Part shown: positions 1-10,553 of the stretch, in pieces
How the letters are laid out: each line of letters begins with the position of its first letter
How positions within the stretch are numbered: the stretch's first letter is position 1
Source of the DNA: Porogramme epimiltina
Taxonomy: Eukaryota; Basidiomycota; Agaricomycetes; Polyporales; Polyporaceae
DNA length: 19,334 nt
Assembly (NCBI GenBank): GCA_900155495.1
Contig: FTLJ01000823.1
Span: 1-19,334, forward strand
Direction of reading: 5' to 3'
Notes under the pieces: model-generated
What the model saw: only the letters and a program-made list of their open reading frames with translations
The model's database searches: none
Told to the model about the DNA's origin: nothing
Position numbers and translations under genes: made by a program

Positions 1-110
1 CCGGTCGGGCCTGCGGTGGGGGGCGCGGGGGGGTCGGGGGGTCGGGGGGGGGCTGGCCGGGCGGGGGTCGGGGAGGGCATCGGGGGCGGCGGCGGCGGCG
101 GCCTTATCTA
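1..110. repeat. G-rich low-complexity tract
   Basis: The plus strand carries successive runs of six to nine G separated by one to four bases (about 18-56), further G runs to about 90, and then a short GGC repeat (about 86-101). This is a strong G-quadruplex-type composition. It lies about 150-250 bp upstream of the QRI7 start. Read on the minus strand it gives a proline/alanine-rich frame with an ATG at 80-78, which could be the N-terminus of a divergent gene cut by the window edge, but nothing confirms that. Confidence 0.6.
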
Positions 111-250
111 TGGCTTGGAGCGGGTCCTGTGGCCAGTGGCGAGTGTGCGGGGCCGTCCGGTGAGCATGCTATCGCCGCAGACCCGTGGGACGCCCGGCGC
201 GAACCCTCTTGCGTCGGTGGCTGCCTCCGACCGGCTTGCGTTCGACGCCC

Positions 251-1714
251 ATGCTCCATGCCACTCCTCTCCGCCGCCTTCCCTGCAACCGTATCCTAGC
301 ACGGCCTCCTCCCCGCCGCAGCTTCACTGTCCTCGCCCTCGAGTCTTCGGCCGACGACTCCTGCGCCGCCGTCGTCACCTCCCGTCGCGAAATCCTCTCA
401 AACGTCGTCGTCAGCCAGCAGTCCCAGTTCGTCGCCTCCTCTCGCCTTCTCTCTCGTAATTCACCCCTTCTGCCAGCGTCGAAGAGCATGGCGGCATACA
501 CCCCTTTGTTGCCATCCACGCCCACCAGCGCAATTTGGCAAGTCCCCAGCCCTCTGCGTTCTTCCGTTCCCCTCGTATCTAACCTCGCCGATCCCCAGCC
601 AGGCGCCGTCCAGAGGGCCCTGAACGAGGCCAATCTGTCCATCGCTGATGTTGACGGTGTCGCCTTTACCCTCGGCCCAGGTACGTTGCGGTATCCTCCA
701 CCACATCCAATTCATTCATTGTCCTCAAGGCATCCCCGGCTGCCTCAGCGTGTGTGGAAACGCCGCCCGCACCCTTGCTGCGGCATTGAAGAAGCCCCTC
801 GTCGGGGTCCACCACATGGTGAGTCCCTTGTATTTGTCCCTCCCGCGCACACGTTGAAACGACCACATAGCAAGCACATGCCCTCACCCCCTTCCTCACG
901 TCCCCGCCCGGCGAACTCCCCCAGTACCCGTTCCTGACCCTCCTCGTTTCCGGCGGACACACCCTCCTCCTCCTCGCCACCTCTCCCACGCACTTTCGCA
1001 TCCTCGCGACCACCCTCGACGAGAGCATTGGAAATGCGTTTGACAAGGTCGCGAAGCTCCTCCGCATCCCCTATGCGGGGCGCGCACCCGGCGCTGCGCT
1101 CGAACGCCTATGCGCGTCGACAGAGCTCGATGGAGACCAAGTGCCGACAGTGCAGATGCCACGCCCGATGAAGGGGCGCCTCGCGTTCTCCTACACGGGC
1201 CTGCACTCGACCGTGGAGCGCTTTTTGGACGCGCAGCGGGGCGAGGTCGACGAGCGGATGAAGCTGGGCATCGCGAGGAGCTTCCAGGAGGCGGCGATAC
1301 GGCAGCTGGAGGACAAACTGGTGCTGGGGATGCGGCAGTGCGAGAGGGAGGGCGTCAAGATCAGGAGCCTGGTCGTTAGTGGCGGTGTGGCGAGCAATTC
1401 GTATTTGCGGGAGAGGTGCGTAGTGTAAGTTTGGCGTGAGTACGTCTGACGTATGGGCGTTGCAGGCTCCGGTCGTGTCTGGATATCGAGAGCCCGGACG
1501 AGCGCATCTCGCTGGTCTTCCCACCACCGTCGCTGTGCACTGGTGAGTAAACTGTGTACGTTGGCGGGGGTTTGTAGCTGACGGCACACCAGATAACGCG
1601 GCCATGATTGGGTGGGCGTCGATGGACAGGTTCCTGGCTGGGGACACGGACCCGTATTCGATCGAGAGCCGGCCGGTGTGGAGCTTGGAGGACCTTGCGA
1701 GTGGCGCCGCCTGA
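251..1714 (+). CDS. QRI7: Mitochondrial tRNA N6-adenosine threonylcarbamoyltransferase (Qri7/OSGEPL1, TsaD/Kae1 family)
   Basis: Transfers the threonylcarbamoyl group to A37 of ANN-decoding tRNAs (t6A). Exons: 251-430, 487-537, 599-680, 730-818, 871-1415, 1466-1542, 1593-1714, giving 381 aa, close to yeast Qri7. Seen: an Arg-rich N-terminus without acidic residues (residues 1-24), typical of a mitochondrial presequence and the reason for calling Qri7 rather than cytosolic Kae1; the ALESSADD start motif (29-36); HGGIHPFVAIHAHQRN in exon 2; the metal-binding HxxxH in HHMQAH (His133, His137), split between exons 4 and 5; LVSGGHT (159-165); SGGVASNSYLRER; and DNAAMIGWA with the metal-ligand Asp342. 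Intron 2 (538-598) has a GC donor (GCAAGT) and a CTAAC branch site. Intron 1 is uncertain: 431-486 keeps frame and length but has a poor donor (GTCGCC) and a GAG acceptor. The GTAATT donor at 456 would give a 29-nt intron. ATG 251 is the first in frame; an out-of-frame ATG at 166 overlaps it. Confidence 0.9.
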
Positions 1715-1755
1715 GACTCGTGCGTCTCTGCGCGGCGTTCCTTGACCCGAACACC

Positions 1756-1781
1756 TATAATTCGTTATAATTCGTTATAAT
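1756..1781 (+). terminator. AT-rich 10-bp tandem repeat in the probable QRI7 3' UTR
   Basis: The unit TATAATTCGT occurs 2.6 times in tandem, starting 42 bp after the QRI7 stop codon. It is markedly AT-rich against GC-rich surroundings, and a further AT-rich stretch runs to about 1800. By position it may serve in 3' end formation. That role is inferred. Confidence 0.35.
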
Positions 1782-2089
1782 ACGGCCTTTACAAAAGTAT
1801 CTACACTACCCTACTCTTCATGTTAGCTCGCCCTGCCCGTTTATGACTGCGCATACGACTGGCGAAGAGAGGAGAACTAATGAGGCGCGTGACATAACGC
1901 GTGACGGTTCGCGTCGGTGACGGACAGAAAAAGGAAAAAGACGGCCACTGAGTTCTGTCAAGGCTGAGGCCGGTGTGGTGGCCGTCGCCCGTGCAGTCAC
2001 GCTCGTGTCCAAGCCGCCTTTTCTCCTCCAACCCACTTATCTGCGACGCCCCCGACTGCGCCACCCACCTCCCCCCGCCATCTCCACCT
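1782..2089. other. Intergenic spacer and probable YEN1 promoter/5' UTR
   Basis: The QRI7 stop and the YEN1 start are 375 bp apart, head to tail. A purine-rich AGAAAAAGGAAAAAGACGG stretch lies at 1924-1942, and a pyrimidine-rich CCCACCT/CCGCCATCTCCACCT leader directly precedes the ATG at 2090. No coding frame here is supported. Confidence 0.4.
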
Positions 2090-5000
2090 ATGGGTGTCCC
2101 AGGACTCTGGAAGGTATGTCGCGCTTCTTGTGATGCGCTTCCCGTACCCACGCCCGTCCTCCTGACGCCCGCTCGGCACAGATCCTGAACGACGCAAGCG
2201 AGACCCAAGCGCTCCTCAACCTCGCCGTCGTCGAAGGCTTTGAGCGCAACCCGTCCGGAAAACGTACGCTCCGCCTCGGCATCGACGCCGGCCCCTGGCT
2301 CGAGCATGCAAGCTACAGCGCCGGCCCCGGCTCTCAGCGCAAAGGCGCGGAGCCGACCCGCGGCAAGAATGCAGAGCTCAGGACGCTATTCTTCAGGCTC
2401 TGCCGGATGTCCAAGTGGCCCGTGAGCATCGTGTTCGTGTTCGACGGGAAGCGGGGGGTCAAGCGCGGGAGCAGGATGGGGAAGAGCGGGTCCCATCGTT
2501 GGGCCAAGGGCTTCAAGGAGCTTGTGTATCTGTTTGGGTGGGACTGGCGCGAGGTGAGCCCTTTGATTGCTATCCAGGGCAAGCACTTATGTCTTGCGCA
2601 GTCCCCAGGGGAAGCTGAGGCCGAGCTTGCGTTCCTCAACGCCTCGGGCTACATAGACGCGGTCATCACAGACGACGTCGATGCGCTCATATTCGGGGCA
2701 AAGGTCGTTATCAAAAAGTGAGTCGTGCCCGTCCTGCTTTCGTGCATTCCTGAGCGGTCTTCCCAGTATGAGCACCACCCTCACCGGAAACAAGTCCCAT
2801 CCCGCACTGGACGCCAACGGCAAGCCCAGTGCGCACCACGCAAATGTCTACAGGGCAGAAACGCTCGCCACTCACCCCCGGGTTCAGCTCACCCGAGGGG
2901 GTATGATCCTCATCGCGCTCATGTCCAAGAGTGACTACGACCCGACAGTGAGTCACGCCCCGTTTCACGCCTCGCGCTTGTGCCGATCATGGTTTACTAG
3001 GGCGTCCCTGGCGTAGGAACGGGTGTGGCACATGGACTTGCGCGCTGTGGATTCGGCGACACCCTTCTCAACGCATACCGTGAACGCCTTGCCGGCAACT
3101 GGGCAGCGTTCAAGGCCCAATGGCGCGCAGACCTCCTCCAGGAGCTCCGCACAAACTCGCGCGGGTTCCTCAGCTCACGCCATCCTGGCGCCGAACTTCC
3201 GCACGACTGGCCGCAGGACAAGTTCGTGGGCTTGTGGGCGGACCCACGCACGAGCGGCGACAGGGGGCTCGACGGCGGCGGGGGCCCCCGCGACAAGCGG
3301 GCGGTGGACCTCGCGGGCATCGCCCAGTTCTGCGAGGACCACTTCGACGCCCACGAATTGGCCCACCGCTCGCGCATGCTCTACCGGTTCTTCAACCTGA
3401 ACCTGCTCGCGCAGGGCTGCGTCATGGCGCTCCTCAAGGCCGCGGCGGCCGAGGCGGACCGACGGGAGACGGATCGGCGCATCGCGGAGGGCGCGCGCCC
3501 GGCCGACGTCGTGCTCCATGCGCCGCTCCAACCGCGGGTCGGGGACGGTGTTGGGACGGGCCCCGGGCTGGTGAAGAAGTGCCTCGCGGTGAGGATCAAG
3601 CCGACCAAGGACGACAGGATGGCGAGGATAGCGCACGCGTTCGTGCGGCGCGACACGCCTGAGCCGGAAGAACAGGATGTGGAGGTGGTGTGGGGGGCAG
3701 CGGACCCGAACCCAGTCGTCGTGAGGATCACGCGAGCGAGGCAGCACGTCTCGACGGACATGCTGCCGGAGTACCGCGTCGAGATATGCCCGCGCCAGAT
3801 GGTGGCGATTGCGAGCTCGGGCATTAGGGGGAAGCATCCGGAGCCCCACCCGCTTCCCGACGCGCTGGCTCGTGCGCTCGGCGGCGGGGGCGATAGCGAC
3901 GACGAACTCGGCCGGGACGATGAAGAAGATGGGAACAAGAACTCGAAAGACCCTAACGATAACATCCTCATGTGGATCCCCGCTTCCATAATGCGTCAAG
4001 TCCACCCTGAGATCGTCGAGGAGTTCGAGGACGGTCGGCGAGAAAGACAGGCGAGAAAGTCTCCCAAGAAGCGGACTACGGCCGCACACGAGCAGGAGAG
4101 CGCGGCGGGCCCATCGCGCGCGCCCGTACCTGCACCGGCGGCTTCCGGGAAGGGCAAGGGCAAGGGCCGCGCCCGCCCCAACGCCGACGAGGAGTACATT
4201 CTCTATCATAACCCTTGGGCATCCTCGTCTGCCCCCAGGCACGACATTGATGCGATGGCAATGTCCACATTCCCCCTCCCGCTCAACGGATTCATATTCA
4301 CGTGGCCGGACGCAGACAATCCGGACCACCTGATCGTGGACACGACCGATCGCGATGACCTCCCAACGAAGGTTAACTATGCCGAGATCGATGGTCTGGG
4401 GGTAGGTGTCTACGGAGAATATCCGGCCGCCGCGGCCGCGCCTGTGCCTCGCGCGCCCGCTGCGTCTAGCTCTCGGTCGAAAGGGAAGGAGAAGGCGACC
4501 GCGAACGCCAGGAAGGACCAGCCCCGCGTCGACCTTCCAGCGCCCAGGCGCGGGCGCACCGCTGCTAATCCACCGGAGGACGAAGACGGGCCGTGGAACG
4601 CGCCTCAGGCCAGAGCGGCAACAGACCTAGACCACGCGATCGACCAAATCTTGGGTCTCCCTGGGACATCGCGCGCATCGAGAGGGAAGGCAACAAGTGC
4701 CCGCGCAAGGCAGCCGCGCGCGTCTTCATCTGCCGGTCTTGCGCCCACGAACGCCCGCTCTCAGTCGGCCAGAACCTCGGGTGCGGTGGGGAGTTCGAAA
4801 GGCAAGGGGCGCGCCGCGGACGAGCCGAGGCCGGCGAAGCGGAGGCGGACCACACAGCGGGCGATGCCGGGAGGTAACTCTGAGGACGACCTTCCGCGCT
4901 CTGCGTCTCAGCTACGGCCGAGCAGCGCATCCCAACCGCGCCCGAGCACGAGTGCGAGCTCATTGCGATCTAAGGCGCGTCCTGGGCCGAGCGCGAGCGC

Positions 5001-5676
5001 GTCCCAGCCCGCGCGGTCCCTGCCCCTATTCCTTCCCGACCACGAGGATGACCTAACGCTGTCTCGCTCGCCCTCGCCGGTGCCGTTCTGGCGCCAGGCG
5101 TCGCCCCCTGCCCCCCTGCCCCCGCCTTCCTCGTCCGCCGCGCCCACGCCAACGTCCTCGCAGTCTGTGCCTGCCTCCAATAAGCGCAGCATACCTGACG
5201 ACGATGTCATCGATCTCTCTGACGACGAGTCCGAACCCGACCGCGGCAGGCCCAGAGCTGGCGTCGTTGGCGACGAAGACGAAGACAGTGACAACGACGA
5301 CGACGCCTGGAGGTCCATGCCGCTCTTTGCCGGTAAGGAGTCCCTCTACAGCCAGCACAAGGCCGCGCGGTCCGCGCAGTCCCTCCTGTCCCAGTCCCGG
5401 GCGGATTCCGGCTCCGACGGTGAAGACGAGGACGATGACGCGATGGACCAGGACGGAGCGGGAGACGCCTGGGGCGCCGCATCGAGTGCTTCCGCCCACA
5501 TGCAGCGTGGTCACAAGCTGGCCTACGGGCGTCCTGCGGGCTCAGGCTCCTCACGGCAGGCGCTTGCCCGGAGCGCGAACCGCGATCTGCCTGTGCCCGG
5601 GTCATCTCAGGAGAGCACCCTCGACGACGGGGACGGGTTCTTTGGAGACGCGAGCATCGTGATTGACCTCACTTGA
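2090..5676 (+). CDS. YEN1: Holliday-junction resolvase, Yen1/GEN1-like XPG/Rad2-family nuclease
   Basis: Structure-specific endonuclease expected to resolve Holliday junctions and late recombination intermediates in the nucleus. Exons: 2090-2113, 2182-2553, 2602-2717, 2767-2947, 3001-5676, giving 1122 aa, longer than yeast Yen1. Seen: N-terminal MGVPGLWK; XPG-N with GIDAGPWL (Asp43) and VFVFDGKRG (Asp96); XPG-I SPGEAEAEL (Glu136, Glu138) and VITDDVDALIFG (Asp157, Asp159); and a helix-hairpin-helix SDYDPTGVPGVGTG (about 226-238) with Asp229. All expected acidic catalytic residues are present. The region from about 540 to the end is mostly low-complexity and acidic/Ser/Pro-rich. It holds SPKKR (from Ser585), a minimal CDK site fused to a basic patch; PAKRRRTT (from 842), a likely NLS; VIDLSDDE (from 967); and a C-terminal IVIDLT. 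The last two look like SUMO-interacting motifs. Exon 1 is only 24 nt of coding sequence. A Rad2-family paralogue other than Yen1 is possible; MGVPGLWK and DYDPTGVPGVG favour Yen1/GEN1. Confidence 0.88.
2554..2601 (+). other. 48-nt in-frame, stop-free intron of YEN1
   Basis: The intron runs GTGAGC...GCGCAG. Its length is a multiple of three and it has no stop, so retention would insert VSPLIAIQGKHLCLAQ just before SPGEAEAEL, the catalytic XPG-I segment. Removing it restores the family spacing (WREspgeaeae), so splicing is the expected state. Confidence 0.7.
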
Positions 5677-6666
5677 GCCGGCGAGTGGGTGGCTCGATTA
5701 CCCGCCGAGCTTCGTTTGGCGCTGGGACTGGCGTCGCTCGAGCCTCAAGGTTGCCGCCGCGCAGGTGCACCGTATTTTGATATTGTATTGTGAATCTTAT
5801 TCCGTAATCTAGCCTCCGTTACTTGGTCTTCCGCCATGCCCGCGTCTACACCGGGCGTACGTATTCGTAACACCCTATATTTCGATTGCTTTTACGGTAG
5901 ACTCCTTGATTCTCGGAAACTTACAGCCTCAGTAGCCTGCTGCGTAGATCTCTGTACCAGAAGTTATGGTAATGCATCGATTGGCTCCCCTGTGCATGTT
6001 CGTCTTACCGACGGGTCGGGTGTTCTCCAGGCCGGCGCTTTACAAGCAACGTGCCCCGTCGTTCACTCCAACCATTCCCGCGACGGCGCCACGAAGCGCA
6101 GATACGCGATGGGGGAGTGCGGCGGATTCAATTGTAGGTCCACGCATAGGGCGGACCCTTTCCCTGAGTTCCCACCGACTGTGCACGCTAGACGCCGCGA
6201 TGGGAGCGAAGCCTCATCGAGTGACGGAATGACGACCAGAGGCGCTAGCGGTTCGATACAATTATCAGATAGCTCGTACGGAAGTCGGGCGCGTGACATC
6301 CCGCCACGGATAGAAGACACAGAGAAGGGATGGAAACGTCCATTGAGAACGTCTTCGCATAACCACGGGGGCCCAGGGATATTGGGTATATACATGATAT
6401 TCTGAGATCGTAAACACTTTAAACGCGTGTAAAAACATGAAAAATAGCTCGTGTGCGATCCGTCAGTATCAGCTAGTGTACAGCTTACTTATGAAGCGGG
6501 TGCGAAACGTGTCCCCGTCTATCAGAACTATATGCAAGAAAACCACACGTGAATAGATATAGCATGGCGAGGCCGTCCGGTAATTCCTTGAGCGATCTTG
6601 TAGATTGAGCATTGTGTCGTGCGGCTTGGGGCTGCCTATTGTTCATTCTGGGGTCGAGGCGGTGAA
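5677..6666. other. Convergent intergenic region without a supported gene
   Basis: About 990 bp separates the YEN1 stop from the amidohydrolase stop on the other strand. AT-rich stretches at about 5774-5810 and 6400-6560 fit 3' UTR/poly(A) sequence for the two converging genes. A 189-codon open frame (5836-6405, +) starts with ATG but matches no family I recognise, and a 110-codon frame lies antisense to part of it (6395-6063). Base composition is less GC-rich than in the genes. I see no repeat or RNA gene here. Confidence 0.4.
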
Positions 6667-9600
6667 TCAGAGGTCACCATACACCGGTTTGCCGTCCATA
6701 ACGGTCGCGATGACTCGGGTCGAGAGCACGTCTCTTGGCGCGACACTCATGATGTCCTTCGATAGCACGACGAAGTCGGCGAACTTGCCAGGCGTGATAG
6801 AGCCTAGGATGTCCTCGGTGAACGAGGCGTACGCGGGATCGATCGTCATGCCTAGAGCAGGCGGACAGTCAGCGCTTAGCTCGAAGAGAACCGGTTGGGG
6901 GTAAAGTAAGATGGGCGCTCGAGAAGGTTATCAGGATGAAAGAACGCTGCAAGTCTATAGTGGAAGAGGAATGGCGGCGAAGAAAGGTAAAGAAGGAGAC
7001 TGGAGGGAAAATTAAGACGAAAGGGGAGGGTCGGGGATCGGAATGAAATTAGTGCGTTACCTTTGAGCGCCTCCTCGCGCGTCATTCTCTGCTCCGGGAA
7101 CCTAATAGATATCAGGGTCAGCTTCTTGTGGGCAAAAAAGCACGCGCGAGGGGTGTGTTAGGCGCAGGCAGACGGACTATGCCGAAGGAGGGGAGCGGGG
7201 AGAGAGAGGAGGGACACGCACCAGCCGCCCGGCCCGTGCGGGGAGGTGCCATCGGGCGAGACGCGCGTAATCGCAGCATAAAACCCTGCGAGAGGGTTCA
7301 TGTCTTCAACGGGGAAGTCGGAGCCTAGCGTGATGCGCGCGCCGTGGTCGATAATGCTCCGGAAGGCATAAAGACCCTTGACGCGCTCGGGGCCCTGCAT
7401 ACGCGCGGCTGAGCTGAGTGGAATCAATGCGAGAAGGGAATGGTGCGGCGTACCAGGCGATCTTCGGCGAACCACATGTCGCTAATTCTGTTTTCATGAA
7501 TGCGTCGGTGTTAGTTCGAACTGAAGAAGAGCCCCAGAAGTGAAAACTGACGCATGGGTGGGTTGGACGCTGGCGATAACTGGAAGGTTTGTACGTGTCG
7601 GCTACGTTAGTTAGCGGTTGAACGGGGAAGAGCGGGGAAGAGACGGACCGCCGAGGTCTCCAAAGCGAGCCATATCCTTCTTTGCGAGGATCTGTGCGTG
7701 TTCGAGGCGCGGCCGGAGGGCCGTCACGTTAGCTTCGGCGAGCGCAGCCTCGAACGCGTCCAAGACGACGCCGTTGGCACGATCACCGATCGCGTGCACG
7801 TTCTGCGCTCCCGGATCGTCAGCGTGGTCGCTCACGTAGACGCTAAGGGCCCCTGAGGCCGACCGAGGGCTTGGTTCGGATATGAAGACGTACCACTTGC
7901 CAGCCGTCTTTCATGAATTTCGGGATCACATCGTTCAACAATTCGGGGGCGATTCGCATGAAACCGCGCGTCTCAGGGTTGTCCGTGTAAGGCTCGTACA
8001 GCTGTAGAATGGAAAACAAGTCAACAGGGCGAATGATGCGAGGCGTTCGGGCTTACCGCCGCGCCGCCCGAACGGAGGGCGCCTATGCAACCGGTGAGTT
8101 GACGCTCGGTGGGAGGGAGTGGACGATGCCAAGGGTGACGATGAGCTCACCGTCTGCGAAGATCTTGACACTGCGGACGCTGAGGCGGTTGTTTCCAGCG
8201 AGAATGATCTTGTCAAAGGAGCCGCCCCAATAATCCGCTGTTTCGTCGAAGTATTTCATGCCGTAGATGCGGATCTACAAAGGCGGCTAGTGTCAGGGCC
8301 ATACACCGAGGCCGCAGTAGCCGCTGGAATGAATGAACACGGACTGGAAGCTGGCCGGCGTGAGCCTCACTGAATGAATGTGAGCATTGTGCACAGGATC
8401 GGGAAGTGCGTAGCATGCGACTCACCGGCGGAAGAACTCGAGAGACACGGGGTTGAACCCGGCGTCGTGGACGGAGGTGAGACCGAGCGAGTGGGCGTCC
8501 TTGACGGTAGATGCGAAACGTTTCTGGAGCTGCTTGTATGTCGGCTCCGGGCGGATCACGAGATCTTGCGCGTTATCCAGGAAAACGCCTGAGCATCGCC
8601 TAGCAGTGAGCAAAATAAAAGAGAGCCTCTGTCGTAATGGCGCACCCGTTGGGTTGCCGTCGGCGTCACGGACTATGACGCCCCCCTCGACCTCTTCCGG
8701 AAGGGGCTCCATAGACTGGAGAACCGCGAGAGAGACCCAAAGCGCATGGCCATCTTTACTCTGTAGAACTACGGGACGACCCGCTACGACAGAGTCGGCC
8801 TCGAGAGAGTGCTGAAGAGTAGTGTGTAAGCGATGCGACAGCGCATGTGAGTTGCTAGAGCAGCGTACATATGTGGGCCATTCTTCGAGTAGCCATTTAG
8901 TGTGGTCCCAGCCCCAGCCCTCGACAAATTTAGACTTGTCCTCGGAGATGTCCGGGTCAGCGAGGATGTACGCTTTAACACGTTCGACGGTTTCTGTAGG
9001 TCAATGGGGTGAGTAATCGCGCGGCGCACGCAGGGGAGCAATGGTACCTGCAACGCTCTTCGTCCCTTCGAGCGGCATTTGCTTCGTAGCCCCATACTCG
9101 AGCACATGGGAGTGGGAGTCTAAACAGAGATACGGTGAGAAATCGCCAATGTAGCGCCGAAGTATGAAGGCCGCAAACTTACCGCTCAGACCGGGCACTA
9201 CGATCTGGCCCGGCTCGAGGTAGCGTACCTGAAGCTCGCCGCCAAACGTATTCTGCCAGTGTGATTGTACATCGTCTGTGGAAACAGAGAGAATATGAGA
9301 CGGAGGAACGAAGTATTAGCGCGATGCGCACCAAGAGATCCAGTAAAAATGAACTTGGAGTCGTGAACTGCGAGGCATTGTGTGCGAGGAATCTGTGGGT
9401 CCACGGTGTAGATTTGTGCGCCCCTGTGGGAGCAAAGAGCAAAAGACTCTTGGAGGGGAGCACGATAGCTAGTGTATAGATTGTTGTAAATGAAGTAAGA
9501 GGAGATGGCCAGGGATACTAGGCCAAGCAGTGCCTTGGAGGCACGACCGGAGGAGAAGGAGGTAGTATGAGATGTGACGCCAGGGGAGACGGCGGGGGGC

Positions 9601-9710
9601 GACGCGTGCTTTTCGGAGGTGGAGCGTTTGCGGAGGCGGGTATCGACTGAGGGAGGCATGCCCGTCGTGGGTTGTTGGGGGGAGGCCGGCTGGTGTGGGA
9701 GAGGAAGCAT
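6667..9710 (-). CDS. Membrane-anchored amidohydrolase family 3 protein (YtcJ-like metal-dependent hydrolase)
   Basis: Predicted metal-dependent amidohydrolase; substrate unknown. Sixteen exons (high to low): 9710-9332, 9275-9183, 9119-9048, 8993-8869, 8811-8646, 8588-8426, 8369-8345, 8274-8151, 8082-8057, 8001-7894, 7802-7649, 7579-7552, 7487-7454, 7394-7222, 7101-7061, 6851-6667. The product is 631 aa and the frame closes throughout. Seen: a Ser/Pro-rich cytosolic-type N-tail with RLRKR (25-29); one hydrophobic anchor (about 60-77, ALLGLVSLAISSYFIY); the beta-domain start ALCSHRGAQIYTVD (91-104); the metal motif DSHSH (158-162); GWGWDHTKW; SVKIFADGALRSGG (Lys378); VHAIGDRA (His430); LEHAQ (His462); QPTHAISDMW; and TLGSDFPVE (Asp525). 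All expected metal and catalytic positions are kept. The anchor suggests a type II protein facing the secretory lumen, which is inferred. Introns 7 and 11 use GTCCGT donors. Introns 14 (120 nt) and 15 (209 nt) are long for this gene. It diverges from HRD1. Confidence 0.9.
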
Positions 9711-10553
9711 GGGAGGCTATAAGAAGGGGAAACGTCGTGAGACCCGGAAGGAGGGAAAACGAGTACGGCAGGGGGGACGGAATGGGCGATGGAAGGGTGC
9801 GCGAGAAAGGGACTGGCTTATGAAGCGCGACTCGCGTCTGAGGCCTGTGCGGGGTCCATGACGATCGAGCATACTGGTCGGCAGTAATAATTCAGCGCTG
9901 CGCCGCTGGCGCTTGTGTGGGCGCCACGCATCATGCATATGCCCCTTGAGCGCTCGCAGAAGATTTGAAGCCGGGTCCGCCCAGAGAGGCGGGTCAAGAG
10001 GGAAGCGCAAGTGGCTGATCGCATCATCCTCGCCGACGCGGGAGAAGAGGACGGGACGCGTACGGCGAGGCGAGAGCGCCCAGGGAGACGGCGTGGACGC
10101 CGGGCGATAAACCAGGAACGGGGCACACGTACGGGATTAGTCTGGGGCTATCACCCGAGTACCGTTTCAGTCATCAGCAATGCATCGTGGATACAGGGTG
10201 GCTCACCGCACAGTGCAAAGGGAGGGAGTCCGCGACGTGCGGAGGAGCAGAGAACGGGTCGCACTTGTCGGGGTGGACCTACAAGTTCAACCTGCCCAAC
10301 GCCGAGTTCGCCTCGTCCAGCGTGCGTGACAGCACGGGCGCTCGACGTGACCCGCACGTGACTCGCCAGGCCACGTCGGTGTGGCGTCAAGTGCGTGCAG
10401 CAGACTCTGTCCGAGTCCGAGTCCGTCTGACGAGGTCAGAGACCTACTCCACCCACCCCGGCCACCTCCACTCTCTCATCGTCCTCGGCATTGCCGTCTG
10501 CTCCAGCACGGTTCAGCAGGTCTCTTTTAATCCCGCCTGTGCAAGCCGCCCGC
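9711..10553. promoter_or_regulatory. Shared divergent promoter region between the amidohydrolase gene and HRD1
   Basis: 843 bp separates two divergent starts. The half near the amidohydrolase is purine-rich on the plus strand (about 9713-9850). No open frame in it resembles a known protein. A cluster of ACGT-core sites lies at 10318-10380, annotated separately, and a GTCCGAGTCCGAGTCCGTC repeat lies at about 10409-10427. Confidence 0.5.
10318..10380 (+). promoter_or_regulatory. Cluster of bZIP/UPRE-like sites upstream of HRD1
   Basis: Within 63 bp, 174-236 bp upstream of the HRD1 ATG, are CAGCGTG (10318-10324, identical to the yeast UPRE-1 core), GACGTGA (10344-10350), the E-box CACGTG (10355-10360) followed by ACTC, and GCCACGTCGG (10370-10379), which read in reverse contains GACGTGGC. 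Yeast HRD1 is induced by the unfolded protein response through Hac1, a bZIP factor. Assigning these sites to that factor is inference. CACGTG could equally bind a bHLH factor. Confidence 0.4.

Noticed and set aside
3175..4329. 384-codon open frame on the minus strand
   Set aside because: It is antisense to the large last exon of YEN1, Arg/Pro/His-rich, and resembles no family; a shadow of GC-rich coding sequence.
5836..6405. 189-codon plus-strand frame as a gene
   Set aside because: It has an ATG but no recognisable domain or splice context and lies between two 3' ends. Kept only as a note in the spacer entry.
8447..8459. tRNA B-box-like GGGGTTGAACCCG
   Set aside because: It lies in an amidohydrolase exon encoding AGFNPVS; no A box or cloverleaf surrounds it.
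9818..10126. 102-codon minus-strand frame in the divergent promoter
   Set aside because: Arg/Ser-rich, no relatives recognised, and it overlaps the probable 5' UTR and promoter of two confirmed genes.
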